Origin: Steinernema hermaphroditum
Taxonomy: Eukaryota; Nematoda; Chromadorea; Rhabditida; Steinernematidae
DNA: 64,000 bases
NCBI GenBank assembly: GCA_030435675.1
Contig: CM059621.1
Span: 17,670,001-17,734,000, forward strand
Reading direction: 5' to 3'
Part shown: positions 12,955-25,815 of the stretch, piece after piece
How positions within the stretch are numbered: position 1 is the stretch's first letter
Layout: every line of letters starts with the position of its first letter
Translations under genes and position numbers: made by a program
Notes under the pieces: generated by a model
Database searches by the model: none
What the model saw: the letters and a program-made list of their open reading frames with translations, nothing else
Told to the model about the DNA's origin: nothing

Positions 12955-14170
12955 CACGTCGAGACACTCAGGTAGTGTTAGTTAGAAACAAAAGTTGGGG
13001 AAATGACGCTATTTTTGTGGTTATTCTGATTTCAGCATTTGCGTCCTGATCTTTACAGCTGATGTTTATATGATGATTCAGTCAATGATGCATTATCATT
13101 TTTATTGTTATTAGTGCGTGAGTAATTGACTATTTCTTCATATGTATTTATGTCATGCAGGCTGAATTTTGAAATTTAAAAAAATTATAAAAATGATAAT
13201 GCATCATTGATTGAATCATCTTATCTTCCGTAGATTAATTTATGTCATTTCCATCGAATCATACGCTGATGTTTGACATTGTCAGTTAATTGTGAAGTCT
13301 TACGAATGTGGAGGAAGTGACACATTTCTTCCGTTCCTGAGAAGCCAAAGGACTGAAGTGTTCTGGCGATAACAATTATGTGTTTTTCCAAAACACTCCA
13401 GTGAAGCTTTGTTTTCCGCTCATGGCGTGATTGCTTCCACTTGAAGTGACAAGGTTTGCGTTGAAAATTTCGTATTCGTATTTGTATAACCTCATAGAAA
13501 TGATTAACAATATATGTTCATCCTGATAAGCGATTTCATTTTGGACAGAATTTGCTCCAACAAACAGTGCATCTCGTTTGCCCGTGGCTCGTACTCCCTC
13601 GATCGAAAGCGGACCCCGATTAATCCATCAATCTCCCCGAGCGCCGCTCCATTGTCCCACCCAACACGCAAATTTCGATCCGATTTGCACAAGCAGTTGT
13701 TCTTTTCTCCCGCGCTTGATCCTAATTGCAGGTTATAATTACGGTACATATGTCATCGCGCACTAGTTGCTGACTTTTGGGTTAGCCCCATCTGCTCGGA
13801 TGCTCATCATGTACTAATTAGCTCGGAGAGGTTGCCGAGGAGCAGAAGTCATAAACAAAGACAATCTGAGCCAATTATATCAGCGCGCGCCACTTCGGGG
13901 GTCAGCAATTCCGGTGGAGATTCTTGAGGTGGGAAAAGGTCGCGGGAGTAATTACAGGCAGAGGCAAACTTCGCAGCACCACTTGAACTTCCGTTTCCCA
14001 TGTGAACACTGTTGTGGAAACAATGTGTGAACAAAGAGAAACGATTGACACTATTCGTAGAACTGAAACCGCAAATGATAATGTGTGTTTAAATGTGGCT
14101 AAGCAACCCTTTACATAAACAAGTTCAGGGTGGATTAGACCACGAAACGCTCTGTCTTGCGTGAAGTCAC
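12955..14170. other. gene-free spacer between inverted arms, part 2
   Basis: Contains a weak pair of short inverted tracts (ATGATTCA-GTCAATGATGCATTATCA near 13072 and its complement-like counterpart near 13194), possibly a small hairpin or MITE remnant. No gene is supported. Confidence 0.45.
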
Positions 14171-14768
14171 TTCGCTGCTCTTTGTTTCACTCATCCCACA
14201 TTTAACTAATTCATGCATCCATCTGTTGAAACAGGATGCTCAATGCAACTTGGCGCGTTCGCCTCGTTTCCCTAAAGGTATTTCGGGATCATCGCGGATT
14301 CACCATATGGCGCGCAGGTTTGTTCAATTAAGCGTGATTGCGATCGGCATTTGTGCGAAGTCCGCAAACTTCGAAGGACAAACAACGCGCAGTGGACGTG
14401 TTAATGGAATTGGCCACTGGTCGAGACGTCTTTGTTTGTTTTCCGCAAATATGTCTCTGTTTTTCATTAGACTAATTACCAGGGGGCGACCATGAGTCTT
14501 ATCGGATTTGCAGGAAGGTGAGCGAGTGCATTTCATCGGATTAGAGGTGCGTTAGATAATTAATTATGTGGCATGTTTTCGATTTAGTGGTTTTTGGCCT
14601 ATGTTCTCGTTTAAAATGCGGGAATTGTGATTGTGAAATAGCGTGCATTGTCTTTTTTACGCCCATTAGTAACGGTGCTTGAGCCTCAACTGTCAAAAGG
14701 TCATGAAGACCGGTTTCGCGAAAATCGGTATTCTCTTTTCCAAAATAGCGGTGGTGTTGTTGTTTATG
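14171..14768. repeat. right arm of the ~595-bp inverted duplication
   Basis: Inverted partner of 11287-11878. A 112-residue frame runs through part of it, but the matching frame in the other arm is not preserved in the same way, so I do not call a gene. Confidence 0.85.
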
Positions 14769-17454
14769 CCAGTACTTTCTTCCGTCCGTCCAAGCGCGGA
14801 ATTTATTTTGAATGAGAAGCACCATTTTTAATACAGAAAAGGTTATAATTTTTAGCTTTGAAAAATGGTTTTGGCCACCTTTAGCTGACATCAGCTGTTA
14901 GCTTAACTTCTATGTGAACCAAGCGTTGTTTTATTTGAAACAGAACTTATCACCGGTTATTTAATATTCGGACATCCAAAAATCATCTGTAGTTTATTCA
15001 AGCGTACTTGCTCCTGGTCCGATGGCGCTTTTTATCGACTTCAAAGTGCTTAAATGCTGTCAGTTTCATTCGAAATGGCAAACTGATTTGATCTTTTTAA
15101 AGATTCTCAATTTGGTGATTGGAGCCCTTTGGTTTCTACTTTCCAGATAAAGATAATGTCGATTAGCACATGACCATCAGTCCAAAGCAGGTCGGATTCG
15201 CACCTCACGCCGCCGTCCCCCGCCTTCCTTACCCCCGCACTCCAAGCCCCACCTCCTCCCACCACTCCAGCGATCATCTTTGTTTTTCATTCACTCATCC
15301 CCTTCTGCGGCGCTAATCCAGTGGCTTCAGATTTCTCCTCTGGACCGGCGCCTCCGTGACCCGGCGCCTTAACTAATAGCCAAAGATAATAAAGTTGTTC
15401 CGCGTTCGGGGATTATCGCGATTAGCGATCTTCTTTCTTTTCCCTCAGCGATAGGATCTCCCTCCGCGCCGCCGCCGCTTTTTGTGTCCGACAATGTTTT
15501 TGATTAGGTAAACACACTCATCATCGCGGGAAGCGCCGGCGCCGGGTCTCCACTTCCCTCGGGCACCCTCACCCGCTTTGATCTAGCGACGAGTGCTTCA
15601 ACGGTGACGGAATGTTGCGTGCCTTTCAAGGTTGCGAGGATACTGTCCGGGGGCCGAGAAGAGGAAGAGTTGGGCAAAGGTCAGGCATTGTGAGGGAATG
15701 AGTGAGTGACCTAGGTGTCTAATGGCCTGAACTTTTACGACTGAATAGCTGAATGGACAAGCGGGAAAAAGAAGCTTTCGGGAACTAAGTTATTAACTAT
15801 GTGTTTGGGCCATTACTTTCCAGACTGAATCGCTTTTATAATTCATTTGGGAGTGTCTCTTATTTATTTTTGTCAAATCACGTTTTATATGCCAAAGCCA
15901 AAAGGTCACTTTCTCGACTCGCACGCTAAGTTCAGAACGGCTCTAGCGCCATAACAAATAAATTTTATCATGGCTATCACACGGTCATTTCAAGTGGTTA
16001 TTAAGTGAATAGGCTATTTTCACTAAAAAAAGCTACGGCACGATCTTTGGCTTTTCGTCTCTTTCACCACGATTCCTCATTCCCTCTCATCATAGCCTCC
16101 TCTTTTGATGTCTTTAGTGAAAAGCGCGCAACTCCCTAACGACTCTAACACCTCTTTCGCTGCCTTCTAAGGCTCAAATCTTGTTCCTACAGGCCAAAGA
16201 CGACTCAATTGGAGATCGCCGCTTACGCCTCGGTGAACGCTTCGTCGCCGAAACCGTTTTGGAAGGTTCGAAACGGAGTGCGAAATGGCTGCCAAGAGAC
16301 CCTCTTAGAAGCGCGAAGATTAATCACTGTCCGGCGCGTGCCCATTGTGTTCTTGCAACTCATCGCACTGATTAACAAATCGTGTTCACTCGTGTTCCTC
16401 CCCGTCCATCTTGCGCCGACTCCCGCCGGCTCCTCCCCGTAGGCGCCTGGGCGCGATGAGTCAGTTGGCCACCGGTTTATTGCGATCGCCACCAGGTCAA
16501 GCTGTTGCCCAGGCTGGACTCGTGGCTTAATCCCGCGATTGGAACGGCCAAGTGGTCTCTGTTTTTATTCGCGCTCCATCGACAGAACAGAAGGCTGATC
16601 GCGGGGACGTTAAACGATCTCATTAGCGATATAGCGCATAGCTCGAGACTCGTGCCCCCTCTATAGTCTACTCCGTTTTCTTTGCAAACAAATGATCGTT
16701 TTTCTTCGCGCGCCATTGTGCTCATGACTTCCGAAAACACGTCGCAACAATGGGTGCTGTTTGATTAGAGGTGCGATGCGAGACGACCCCAACGGAAAGT
16801 TTGCATAAGGCGAGTTAATTACATGTGGCATCGCGCGGCCTAGGAAGGAGGTCCGTTAACCTTGACTCTGCGCTAAAAAGTTGTCTTTCCTCAGCACAAT
16901 GGGCCCTTGAGTCGATTCAATTCTCCCGCCAGAGTTCCATGTTAAATTGCCACTTCTCCTGAGTGAGTCGGAAATTGCGTTCGGGCTTCTTCGTCTCAAA
17001 AACATTTCCGCCCGGATTTGCATCAGCGTCGACCAAAATAGGAAATCCTCAAATTAGATCGTCACAGGCGCTAGTTTCCATAGGGGAGCATGGCCTGTTT
17101 AGCTGTAGTGGTGTTGCTAGATGTGGTCGAAGTTGTTTGCCTTTCTATATTATGGCTTTCCATAACCCTTCTAGATGCAGATGTCGGCTGCTCAAATGAA
17201 AATTTCTTAAATTCACGTTTACGGTAATTTTAAGCCTATCTTCTAATTTACGATATTCCCACCTATGGTGTCTTGAGGTGCGAAAACGACTTTGCAACGC
17301 CCTAATCGGATATCATATATCCTTTTCTTGCGAGTGGGAAGGGCTCAAACTCGAGAGGATTAACGTGCGCGATAGTCAATCTCTCGAGGTGCAATCTCGG
17401 CGAGTCCGCGCGACTAATTAGCGTGCGACATATTCCATCTCGTCTCTCTTTCAG
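14769..17454. other. 2.7-kb gene-free stretch upstream of the FN3 gene
   Basis: No gene supported. The part from about 15170 to 15690 and from 16180 to 16750 is GC-rich relative to its surroundings, which might reflect promoter or enhancer sequence of the FN3 gene, but this is only inference. No repeats or RNA genes recognised. Confidence 0.5.
17444..17454 (+). promoter_or_regulatory. 3' splice site directly before the FN3 gene start
   Basis: TCTCTCTTTCAG ends at the base before the ATG. This is a strong acceptor with no matching upstream coding exon, so it is either a spliced-leader trans-splice site or the acceptor of a 5' UTR intron. Confidence 0.6.
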
Positions 17455-19363
17455 ATGTTCAAAGTCGCTCACCTCTTGGCGGCACTTTTTGCCTTTATCT
17501 GCTATGTACCTACCCAGGCAGCCTTCACCATTCAACCGTACAAACAGCTGGATTATGATCACTACGTTCGCTTGGCTCAGTGCGCCGCAAAATGCACCGA
17601 AATGGTGAGTTTACAGCCCCACCTGCCGAGCATTAGGTCCGAATCGCATCCGCCTAATTAGCCATCTTTTAGTACGGGAAACAGACGCGCCGCCGACTGA
17701 ACGATGGAACGTCGAAAACGGTTTTCGAAACGCACACCGTCGACGAGTACAAATATGTAGGTCAGAGCCTAAGAGGACTTTTCATGATTGAAGGGTTGTT
17801 GCAGTGTGAGCGAGGCTGTCAGAATCGAAGACTTCTCTTCAAAAAACACAATGTGCGATCGCTGGCCGAGTCGCTCGAACACGGAGAGCGATTTTGGAAC
17901 GAAAGTGAAGGAGTGCAAAGTGAGGAAAAGGCCATAAAAGAGAGATCGTAAATCTTGATTTTAGAGTCTGTCAACTCGACTGTCATCGACTCCGTCATGC
18001 CTCTTTGTCAAAGTATCGCCCCGCTTGGTGACGAGGGCTATGGAAATGGAATTGAATCGTTGATTTCCGTGAAGACGGGCAAGATCGAGGAGTTAATTCC
18101 GGTGAAGTACATTGTCCAGTGGAAGCACAGAGTCCCGAAGCGAGGCTACACTGATGAAAATAATTGGATCACTGCCTCTGTCGAATCAGACGATCTCATT
18201 CGCGTTGATGGCCTTGTTCCGGGTGTGGCCTACAAGTTCAGAATCACCATTGTTGGACCTAAGGGAAAGCTCGGGAAGGTGGCCGAAAGCGAATGGCTCA
18301 ATGTGTTGCCCAATTTAGAGGACGTTGCCCGTAGCGGTAAGTGATTTGAATGTGCATTTTTAAACCGAAAATGGGAAATTGTGCATTTACTCTCATTATA
18401 TCAATCTCAAAAATTGAACATCGTAACATGAGTTCATTCTTTCCAGGTGGCCCGATGACCCTTCGCCCTCAGTACAATAGCGAGCAGGGAGTGAGTAACC
18501 TGATCTCGTGGCTAGCGACGACCGGCAGTTGTCACTACCGCGTGGAGTGGATCAACTCGACCGCGCACCTCTCCAAGCAGTTCATTTTGGTGAGCCCCAT
18601 CTGGCGATGATGTAACTAATCGTCTCGGTGTCGTATTGTAGGACGAGTCGAAATCGTTCCTCCTCGATCATCTTGCCTTCGGAACAGAGTACCGCGTCCG
18701 GTTAACTCCTCTCAACAGCGAAGATGCCAGCACGATTAATGAAGAGGCGACCGTTGAAACGCGCTTCACCTCAATTGGATGTAATGAAGTGTTTGGCCGT
18801 GGAAGTTTGGAATGTGTGCCGGAACCTGTATCGGAGCTTAACATTGATATCACCGAGAACGGTACAGCCAATGTGACGTGGACGCCTTCGGCTGACCCGG
18901 CGGCCGTGCTCGCTTACCAAGTCCTCATTGAGCCCCTCGAATCCTCATCGGCCGGTTGCAAAGAGAAGAGTCTGACCACCTATCTACAAGCGGTAATTGG
19001 CGATAATTAGCGCTGTAATTATCCTTTCGTCTTTAGAGCTCGACATCCGCTTCGATAGACATCGAACCCAAAATCGCCTGCGACTACAAGCTGACCGTCG
19101 TCAATTATGACGTTTACGGTCGCGACGCGATCGCCTCTATGCCGTTTTATGTGCGCCCTAAACCGAGAGACGTTTCGAGCGGCTTCCACCTCCCCACCAA
19201 CAACGCGAAGCTGAACCCTATCGGCTTGTTGGCTCTGCCCGGAGTCGTCGTGCTTGTCCTCCTTTCCTGCTGCATTTACGCCATTCGTCTGCGATGTGTG
19301 CACAGCAAGCAGAAGCCTGGATCTCTCATGAACACCGAAATTAGTGGACCTTCCTTGGTGTAG
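17455..19363 (+). CDS. single-pass membrane protein with fibronectin type III repeats (anosmin-like)
   Basis: Exons 17455-17604, 17673-17919 (likely split by a 48-bp in-frame intron, 17757-17804), 17965-18336, 18447-18589, 18642-18992, 19037-19363: 529 residues, or 513 if the small intron is removed. Signal peptide MFKVAHLLAALFAFICYVP; a Cys-rich N-terminal part (CAAKC, CERGC); then three FN3-like units, the first around YIVQWKHRVP to YKFRITIVGP, the second WLATTGSCHYRVEW to YRVRLTPL, the third NVTWTPSADP to CDYKLTVVNYDVYG. A membrane span follows (LLALPGVVVLVLLSCCIYAI) and a short cytoplasmic tail ending SLV, a possible PDZ ligand. The FN3 pattern resembles anosmin-1, but I see no WAP domain, so it is not a plain KAL-1. 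Likely an adhesion or guidance surface protein. AATAAA lies near 19466. Confidence 0.85.
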
Positions 19364-19939
19364 GAAGCCGTCGGCGGATTAGGTAGAAACGGGTCTTCTT
19401 GCGATCTCAACTAGTTCTTAGGCGCACACAAATGTACATAGAAATATATATATATTTTGTATAGAAATAAATTATACTATTGGGTCGGAGCATTGACAAT
19501 GGGCCACTTGGTAAACATTCATTTTTTTTTTTTTTCACCATGTTTACACATGTGGCAAAATAGATGGGTGTTTTGTGGAGCGCAGTGAACTCTCACCCCA
19601 CACTATGATTCGACACTTGTCTATTACATTCCTATTGATGTTAGATGTCTATTCATTTTTGATTGTAATTTTTTTGGCACCTCGAGATCACAAAATGCGA
19701 AGTGATGCACGGGCGTCCTATGGTATTAATTGTGCGATGTACGAAGACTGCCTTTCAACACGTATATACAGTGGCGGCCATATAAATAAGGCACCCCCCT
19801 GAGAAAACTTGTTTTCTTCAGTAAACATCACAAATGAAACCGATTAGATGTCTATATGTCAGAATCGGATTCTACAAGCTTTGCCGAACAAGATAGAATT
19901 AATCACGCCACTTGAAACACAGAAAATCGAACCCAAAAT
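19364..19939. other. intergenic with transposon-end fragments
   Basis: Holds a mariner-end-like fragment at 19481-19530 (TATTGGGTCGGAGCATTGAC, then AATGGGCCACTTGGTA) that recurs at 63085, and at 19768-19800 TACAGTGGCGGCCATATAA continuing AATAAGGCACCCC, a Tc1-type end related to the outer end of the foldback element that follows. No gene. Confidence 0.65.
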
Positions 19940-21065
19940 AATCCATATTTTGGTCATACCCAATTCGCCGCGGCCATATAAATAAGGCACCCCATGTATT
20001 TGGTGTTCTAAATGCGCTAATAATGCACAAAAACACAATGACTGACTAGTACTTCTTGACTAACATTAATACTCGGTAGGATAGCCCTTACTCGAAATAA
20101 CTGCTCCGCAACGGCGCTTCATAGAACACCAGAAAAGTTCAAAAGGTTACCATAGGATCCGTTTTGAACAAATGTCGGGCTTTACTTAATGAAAATCAAC
20201 TTAGAATCGGCTAAAACCACATAAAACACAGTTTTGGGCGTCGAAAATTACATAGGTGAGCAAATGAGATCATTTTAAATGCTTATGGACATCACTTCCC
20301 CTTCAAAACTTAGAACCCCAACTTGGTCTGCATTCTTGTCCGGGTCCCGGAACGATCTGAAAGAAGGAGTTTCTGAAATTTTCTTTCGCTTCTACGTTGT
20401 AGAGCGCATGGGAAAACCCCTACTTATGTTCTATTCCATGAAAAATGGAATTCAAGCGAATTCCGGATGTGGACATCTCATAGCATGGAATTTACAATGG
20501 AAAAACGTTGTTTTTCAAAGGATTTTGAAAGGTCCAGCTTTATTTCATATATAGTATTAGGCAATTAGCATAAGATGACCAGAAGGGGTTTTCCCATGCG
20601 CTCTACAACGTAGAAGCGAAAGAAAATTTCAGAAACTCCTTCTTTCAGATCGTTCCGGGACCCGGACAAGAATGCAGACCAAGTTGGGGTTCTAAGTTTT
20701 GAAGGGGAAGTGATGTCCATAAGCATTTAAAATGATCTCATTTGCTCACCTATGTAATTTTCGACGCCCAAAACTGTGTTTTATGTGGTTTTAGCCGATT
20801 CTAAGTTGATTTTCATTAAGTAAAGCCCGACATTTGTTCAAAACGGACCCTATGGTAACCTTTTGAACTTTTCTGGTGTTCTATGAAGCGCCGTTGCGGA
20901 GCAGTTATTTCGAGTAAGGGCTATCCTACCGAGTATTAATGTTAGTCAAGAAGTACTAGTCAGTCATTGTGTTTTTGTGCATTATTAGCGCATTTAGAAC
21001 ACCAAATACATGGGGTGCCTTATTTATATGGCCGCGGCGAATTGGGTATGACCAAAATATGGATT
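19940..21065. mobile_element. foldback element with 482-bp near-identical inverted arms
   Basis: Left arm 19940-20421, right arm 20584-21065, equal in length; comparing them by eye I found one clear mismatch (GGATCCG against GGGTCCG near 20156). The spacer is 162 bp. The outer part carries GGCCATATAAATAAGGCACC, like a Tc1-type end. A 91-residue frame across the arm-spacer junction has no family resemblance and is not called. A diverged relative of the arm lies at 39950-40090. Most likely a non-autonomous foldback DNA transposon. Confidence 0.92.
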
Positions 21066-21099
21066 GTATTTGTTTTTTGGTTTGTACGACGATGTAAAC

Positions 21100-21262
21100 A
21101 CCGTTCGAAATTTATGTCCAAATGACTATGGCCAATTTTGTCAACTCGGCATCGCCTGTTTGTGTGGTGGATCTGGGTAGTGTCTCGGTTGCCAGTTTTC
21201 GGGTTCGACTCCTTTTTTTTATTTTTCTCCATTTCGCTTCTTGAGATAATTAGCAAAAGCAC
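21100..21262 (+). repeat. SINE-like dispersed repeat, copy 2
   Basis: Contains GATCTGGGTAGTGTCTCGGT and a B-box-like CGGGTTCGACTCC followed by a T-run, then AGCAAAAGCACATAA. The first part matches copy 1 (4257), the last part copy 3 (37078). Boundaries are approximate. Confidence 0.6.
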
Positions 21263-22308
21263 ATAAGGTTGATCGATTCGAAACATTTCGAAATGTTCGC
21301 TTGTCAGATCATAGGAGATCGGTGCGCAGAGGAAACCGCTTCTTTACACCCAGCGCACGCGATTTTTGTTATTGTAATATTTGGTCTGTAATTTATCGTA
21401 AGGGCCTGATCAATAATATTTTCGATCTATCACAACACAGTTCAACCATTGTGACTAATGAACTTCGTGAATTTGAAATATTCTCTAAATAGCACCTAGC
21501 AGATATGACGTATGTTCTGAATTTTAATCGAAAGTACAATAAAGTGCAAGCGAGAGAAACGTGAACTGTTGCGATTCTTTCTATCTTTTATTTACCCCTG
21601 ATGCATCAAGGTCGAGTTAATAACAAATGAGACTGCGATAGTCATTTGTCATCAAAAGGTCACTCAATTTGAACGTTTGAACTGTAGAGAGAACACATTT
21701 CTCGTTCAGAGATGCACATATTGCGTGCTGAGTGGTTCTGCAAAATTAGACATAAAGGCGTGTTCGATGATGTCGCAAGGATTTCAAAACGGGTCATCTA
21801 TGCAAAAGTTTTTGATATGCATTAGAACGAGGAAGTTGTGCCGAATGGATCGGAGCAAAAAAAATCGACATCCATCAATCGAAGGTTTGCCATCTGGAAG
21901 TGTCATGCCGAAGTGACCGGTCTTCTTCTGGCTTCGGCGTAGGGTACAAGAGTCGAACGTGGTGATCTCACTCGTTATATCGCAGGTATTAATTGCAATT
22001 GATAGCAAGAATTAAAGTACAAAGTTGGCCTCGCCTAAAGTTGTGCTCCTGAAAGCTTCAAAGCACCCTCAAAATACGTGAAGGTCATCTGAGACGATTT
22101 ACGAGGGATACGAAACATAAATGGACTTCATAATCGCCACCCCTTGTCGTAAACGTTAGGAGAGTTCGCCGATTTCAGGTAATTTGCGGAATCCAGTCGG
22201 CCCCGCGGCGATGGTTGACCCCTTGCGCAACGAATCGCCTCGAAATATAGGTCATCGGGATGATTTGAAATTCGACGGTCTTAGTGTTGATTCTGACGCT
22301 TTCCGAGC
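21263..22308. other. intergenic, upstream of the lipase gene
   Basis: No gene, RNA or clear repeat supported. It should include the lipase promoter at its right end. Confidence 0.5.
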
Positions 22309-24237
22309 ATGTCGCTACCATCGATCGGGATTCTTCTTATATCGCTCACCGGCTTAGTACAAGCCGGCATGGTGTCCGTGTGCAGCGACGTCAAAGACTG
22401 TGCTGCATGTACTCAGTCCTATGTGAATATTTTCGCTTTTCGGGAACATTGCAGGTAAGCACGAGTGGTGAACGAAAGAGTGATGAAAGAACGAAAGAAT
22501 GGAAGAAAAATGTTGAATACATCTTCCGAAAAGGGCAGATAATGTGGTTCACGTTAAAATGAATTGTAAAAATAGAGCCGCATAGAGATCTGATTAGTTT
22601 TTTTGCGTCTCTCAGACATTATCGACATGCCTCTTGAGTGGAAGTGGGGAAGTGAAGAGACCAAAAAAAGCTTCAAGCTTCAGTGAAGCATCAAATTAAA
22701 TCGGAATACCCTCCATTTGATCATTCTTTGGTTTGTAGATTAGATTAACTTTCACTTTTCAGTGAAAACAGAAACAAAGTGTTCAACATGTTTCAAGCAA
22801 ACAGGCCATTTTGTCCTGGCAACGCTAATCGCAAAATACTGACAATGACCATTTGCCTCTGTACAACAACTCTTTTTAGATGGTGCGTCGACACCGCACG
22901 CTGTGGAGGCCCGCTCTCCTGCCCCGCCACGAGCGCCACTTCCAAGCGGGACCCCTTCACGTGCCCGACAAAGGCACCCACTGCCAAAGGAAAACGCTAC
23001 ACGGACAAACTTGGCCGAAGCCTCTACGCCTTGTGCATGTCAGTAAAGTCAAAGACTCCTGAAACCTGCCTTGACAGCGTTCGTCCTGACGTCAAGTACT
23101 GTGGCAAATCAAGAAGTACTCAACTAAAAATATGATTTAGAGTGCACAAGTACTACGAGGTGCAATGTGATGCGTCAAAGAACACTTGCGCTGGTATGTT
23201 GGCTGTTTCGGAAGAGGCAAAGGCGATCTATGTCGTCTATCGCGGCTCCTCTATGGACAAACAGCTCTTCACTGAGTTCGTGCAGGGCATCGGAGCACAG
23301 CTGGGTGCATGGGAGAAATTCGTCGGCAGCAGTGGCGTGATGACCTACTTCTACGGAGCCTTTCAGTCGCTTTTCATCGGCGCTGGCATTAAGTCCGATT
23401 TGATGAAGCTCAAGGAGGAGCACAAAGACTACCGTATTTGGGTGACGGGACACAGTCTCGGAGGAAGTCTCGCGTCGATGACCGCACTCTACCTTGTCAA
23501 TCAGACTCTTTTCCATGCCGACAAGGTCAAATTGGTCACTTTTGGGGAGCCGCGCACTGGAAACTATAATTTCGCGAAGGCTATCGAACAGAACATCAAA
23601 TTCCGCTATCGCGTCATCCATAGAAACGATTTTGTAAGTTGTAATTTGGAATGCATAATGGGGCAATTGTGGATCGAAAATTGTCGATCTCAAGGTCTAA
23701 AAAACTGGAAATATCAACATTGCACAATTCAGGGTTGGGGTGAGTGTGCAGTGTTCACCATTAGGATAGGTTTTTGAGTTTCTTTTTTGATTGCTAGCTC
23801 TACTCAGAAGCCTTGTTTTGCTGAAATCCACAGAAGTCACTTTGCTCATCGCTTCTTTTTTCTGAGCACAACAATTTGTCTCCGCAAATCCAATTTACCA
23901 TCCAGCGACTAATATTTGCAAAGCCGTTATTACATTTCTATTCACTCAAGTAATTCGCTTTTCTTAGGTTACCAATATTCCCACCTCTGTCGATCCTGAT
24001 GGACTGCTCATCGCGCCCGCGGCCATCGAGCGCCAGGCATTCTTCTATCGGCACGCCATCATCTATGACAATGACATGAAGAAGGGAGACACCTTCAAAA
24101 TATGTGAACTACCGGAAGACAAAGGCTGCAGGAATCTCGCAATGACCATCGACATGAACGATCATGTCACCTACTTTGGCCTGAAAGCAGAAGACTACAT
24201 CAAAGACAAATGCAAGAAGGAAGATTTGTTGACGTAA
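22309..24237 (+). CDS. secreted class 3 lipase
   Basis: Serine ester hydrolase of the fungal-lipase-like (class 3) family, probably acting on lipids outside the cell. Four exons: 22309-22454, 22880-23095, 23141-23633, 23968-24237, in exact phase, 374 residues. Signal peptide MSLPSIGILLISLTGLVQA is followed by a Cys-rich N-terminal region (CSDVKDCAAC, WCVDTARCGG), common in nematode members. The nucleophile is in VTGHSLGGS (Ser226). The usual Asp is in the VIHRND motif (Asp284, just before the last intron) and the His in NDHVTYFG (His351), so the triad is complete. IYVVYRGSS is the conserved oxyanion-side strand. Intron 1 is longest (425 bp). Poly(A) signal AATAAA near 24279. The family is clear; the substrate is not. 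Confidence 0.93.
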
Positions 24238-25815
24238 TTGAGTTCTCAACTGTCTTCTAATGCGTAATAAGTAATGTAATAAAGTCTCCAAACAAAGTAT
24301 GATTGGTTTTCAGTCACAAGCAGGGTGGGCCGCAGAATAAAGGGGGATGTGCAAGCAATACACTTTTAGGTGTTCTTTCGCTAGTCAGAGAAGAGAGGCA
24401 AATTGTAGAAAGCAATCTTATGACTGCTGAATAACGAGTTTGATTGCTGAATTTTGACCGCTTACAAGGGTGTCCCATGTCGATTAAATTTACTGTTCCT
24501 CTAGGGATTAAACGATGATGAGAGCCATGAGAGAAGCTTCATCTATACACGAGCAATAAAATGGACATTCATAATCTGGTTCCATTTACTTCAGATTGAT
24601 GTATGTCAAAACAAGCTGGTCCTGAAACGAAGATGAACATAGCTACGACAAGGAAGAAGCTTGAAAGTGTTTTCAAAGTAATTTTTGATCGCCCAAAATA
24701 TTTTGCCTATGAAAACAAACGGCGAAAACTGGAATTACGATAATCAATCAATGATAACGTCTAAAAATAAAAAGTACAACCATTAGAGGGTGTTCTTTGT
24801 TCTTTTGTTTGTTTTCAATCACGACTATTTTTTAAGTATGATATCAGAACGCACATATCTTAGGAATGTGGTCAAGAACAAACAAAATAATATCGTGTAG
24901 GACCAGCAGTGAACGAGGAACTGATCACTTCGACGCTGATCAGCTGCGTGCACTTCATGAAGAGAAACTCGAGAGATCATCGACCCTGAAATGGGAAAAA
25001 CAGAGCTGCAATTGCTGAAGTTCCGGAAAAGGACACCGGTTGATATTTGATAGAAACTCTGATTGACACCCACAGTTTCGCAAACCAAGTTTCTCAGTGA
25101 AACATCGTCTGTGGGCGACAAGTAGGCGATAATTCAAACTCGCCTTGAACTTATGACAATAGAAAGAAAATTTTAAAACTCTGAATACAAAGTCATCTTC
25201 GAGATCGTGAGACCAACTGGAAAAAGGAAAAACCATGTATTATATATGTGCCCGTTTCTATCCGAACGGTAGCAGTCGCATTCGACCATTGCTGGGAAAA
25301 AGAACCTGCAAAAAAACCCACATTATAGAAAATAGTCCGAAAAAGAAGCTGCAAATCTCCCGTTCTTCGAGGAATGTTCCGGGTTTTTTTCTCAAGCAAT
25401 CCATTCAATGAGGGTCGGACGCAGATATAACATAAAATGAGGACTGAAAACCGACCTCGACCGATTACAAATCAAACAGCAATCACAACGATAGATGCAC
25501 TCTCCAGGCAAGAAAGAACGATGGACGTGGTTGAAAGCAGGCACCGTCCACCGAACAATTGATACCATAGCAACTTTAAAAAAAATCAGGAAGAACACCA
25601 CGGACAGGCGGCAAATCATAATGTTATCTGCACTCAACGATGGACGCTCGCAATAAAACACAGAGACAGTTCGAAAATAATCGGTTCACCGCCACTATGG
25701 TAGCTATCCATTCGTTTACTGGACTAGGCTTGAAAAAAGCGAATGTGGCGACTGGTGTATTTCCACCCGCAGAGCTTCTTGATCCTAGCAGGCGATCATG
25801 CGCAGCCGCTTCTTT
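24238..25815. other. intergenic with weak minus-strand exon candidates
   Basis: On the minus strand, between about 25660 and 24820, there are hydrophobic and Cys-containing frames (for example RRCFTEKLGLRNCGCQSEF, faintly like a DEG/ENaC channel Cys motif) beside acceptor-like sites. I could not join them into a model with consistent phase, so no gene is called. This may be a decayed gene. Confidence 0.35.

Noticed and set aside
14157..14495. 112-codon open frame in the right inverted arm, with a partial counterpart in the left arm
   Set aside because: The shared frame is broken differently in the two arms and has no family resemblance. Kept as repeat only.
24815..25661. Possible DEG/ENaC-like or Cys-rich gene on the minus strand
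   Set aside because: Only a faint Cys pattern; exon candidates could not be joined in phase.
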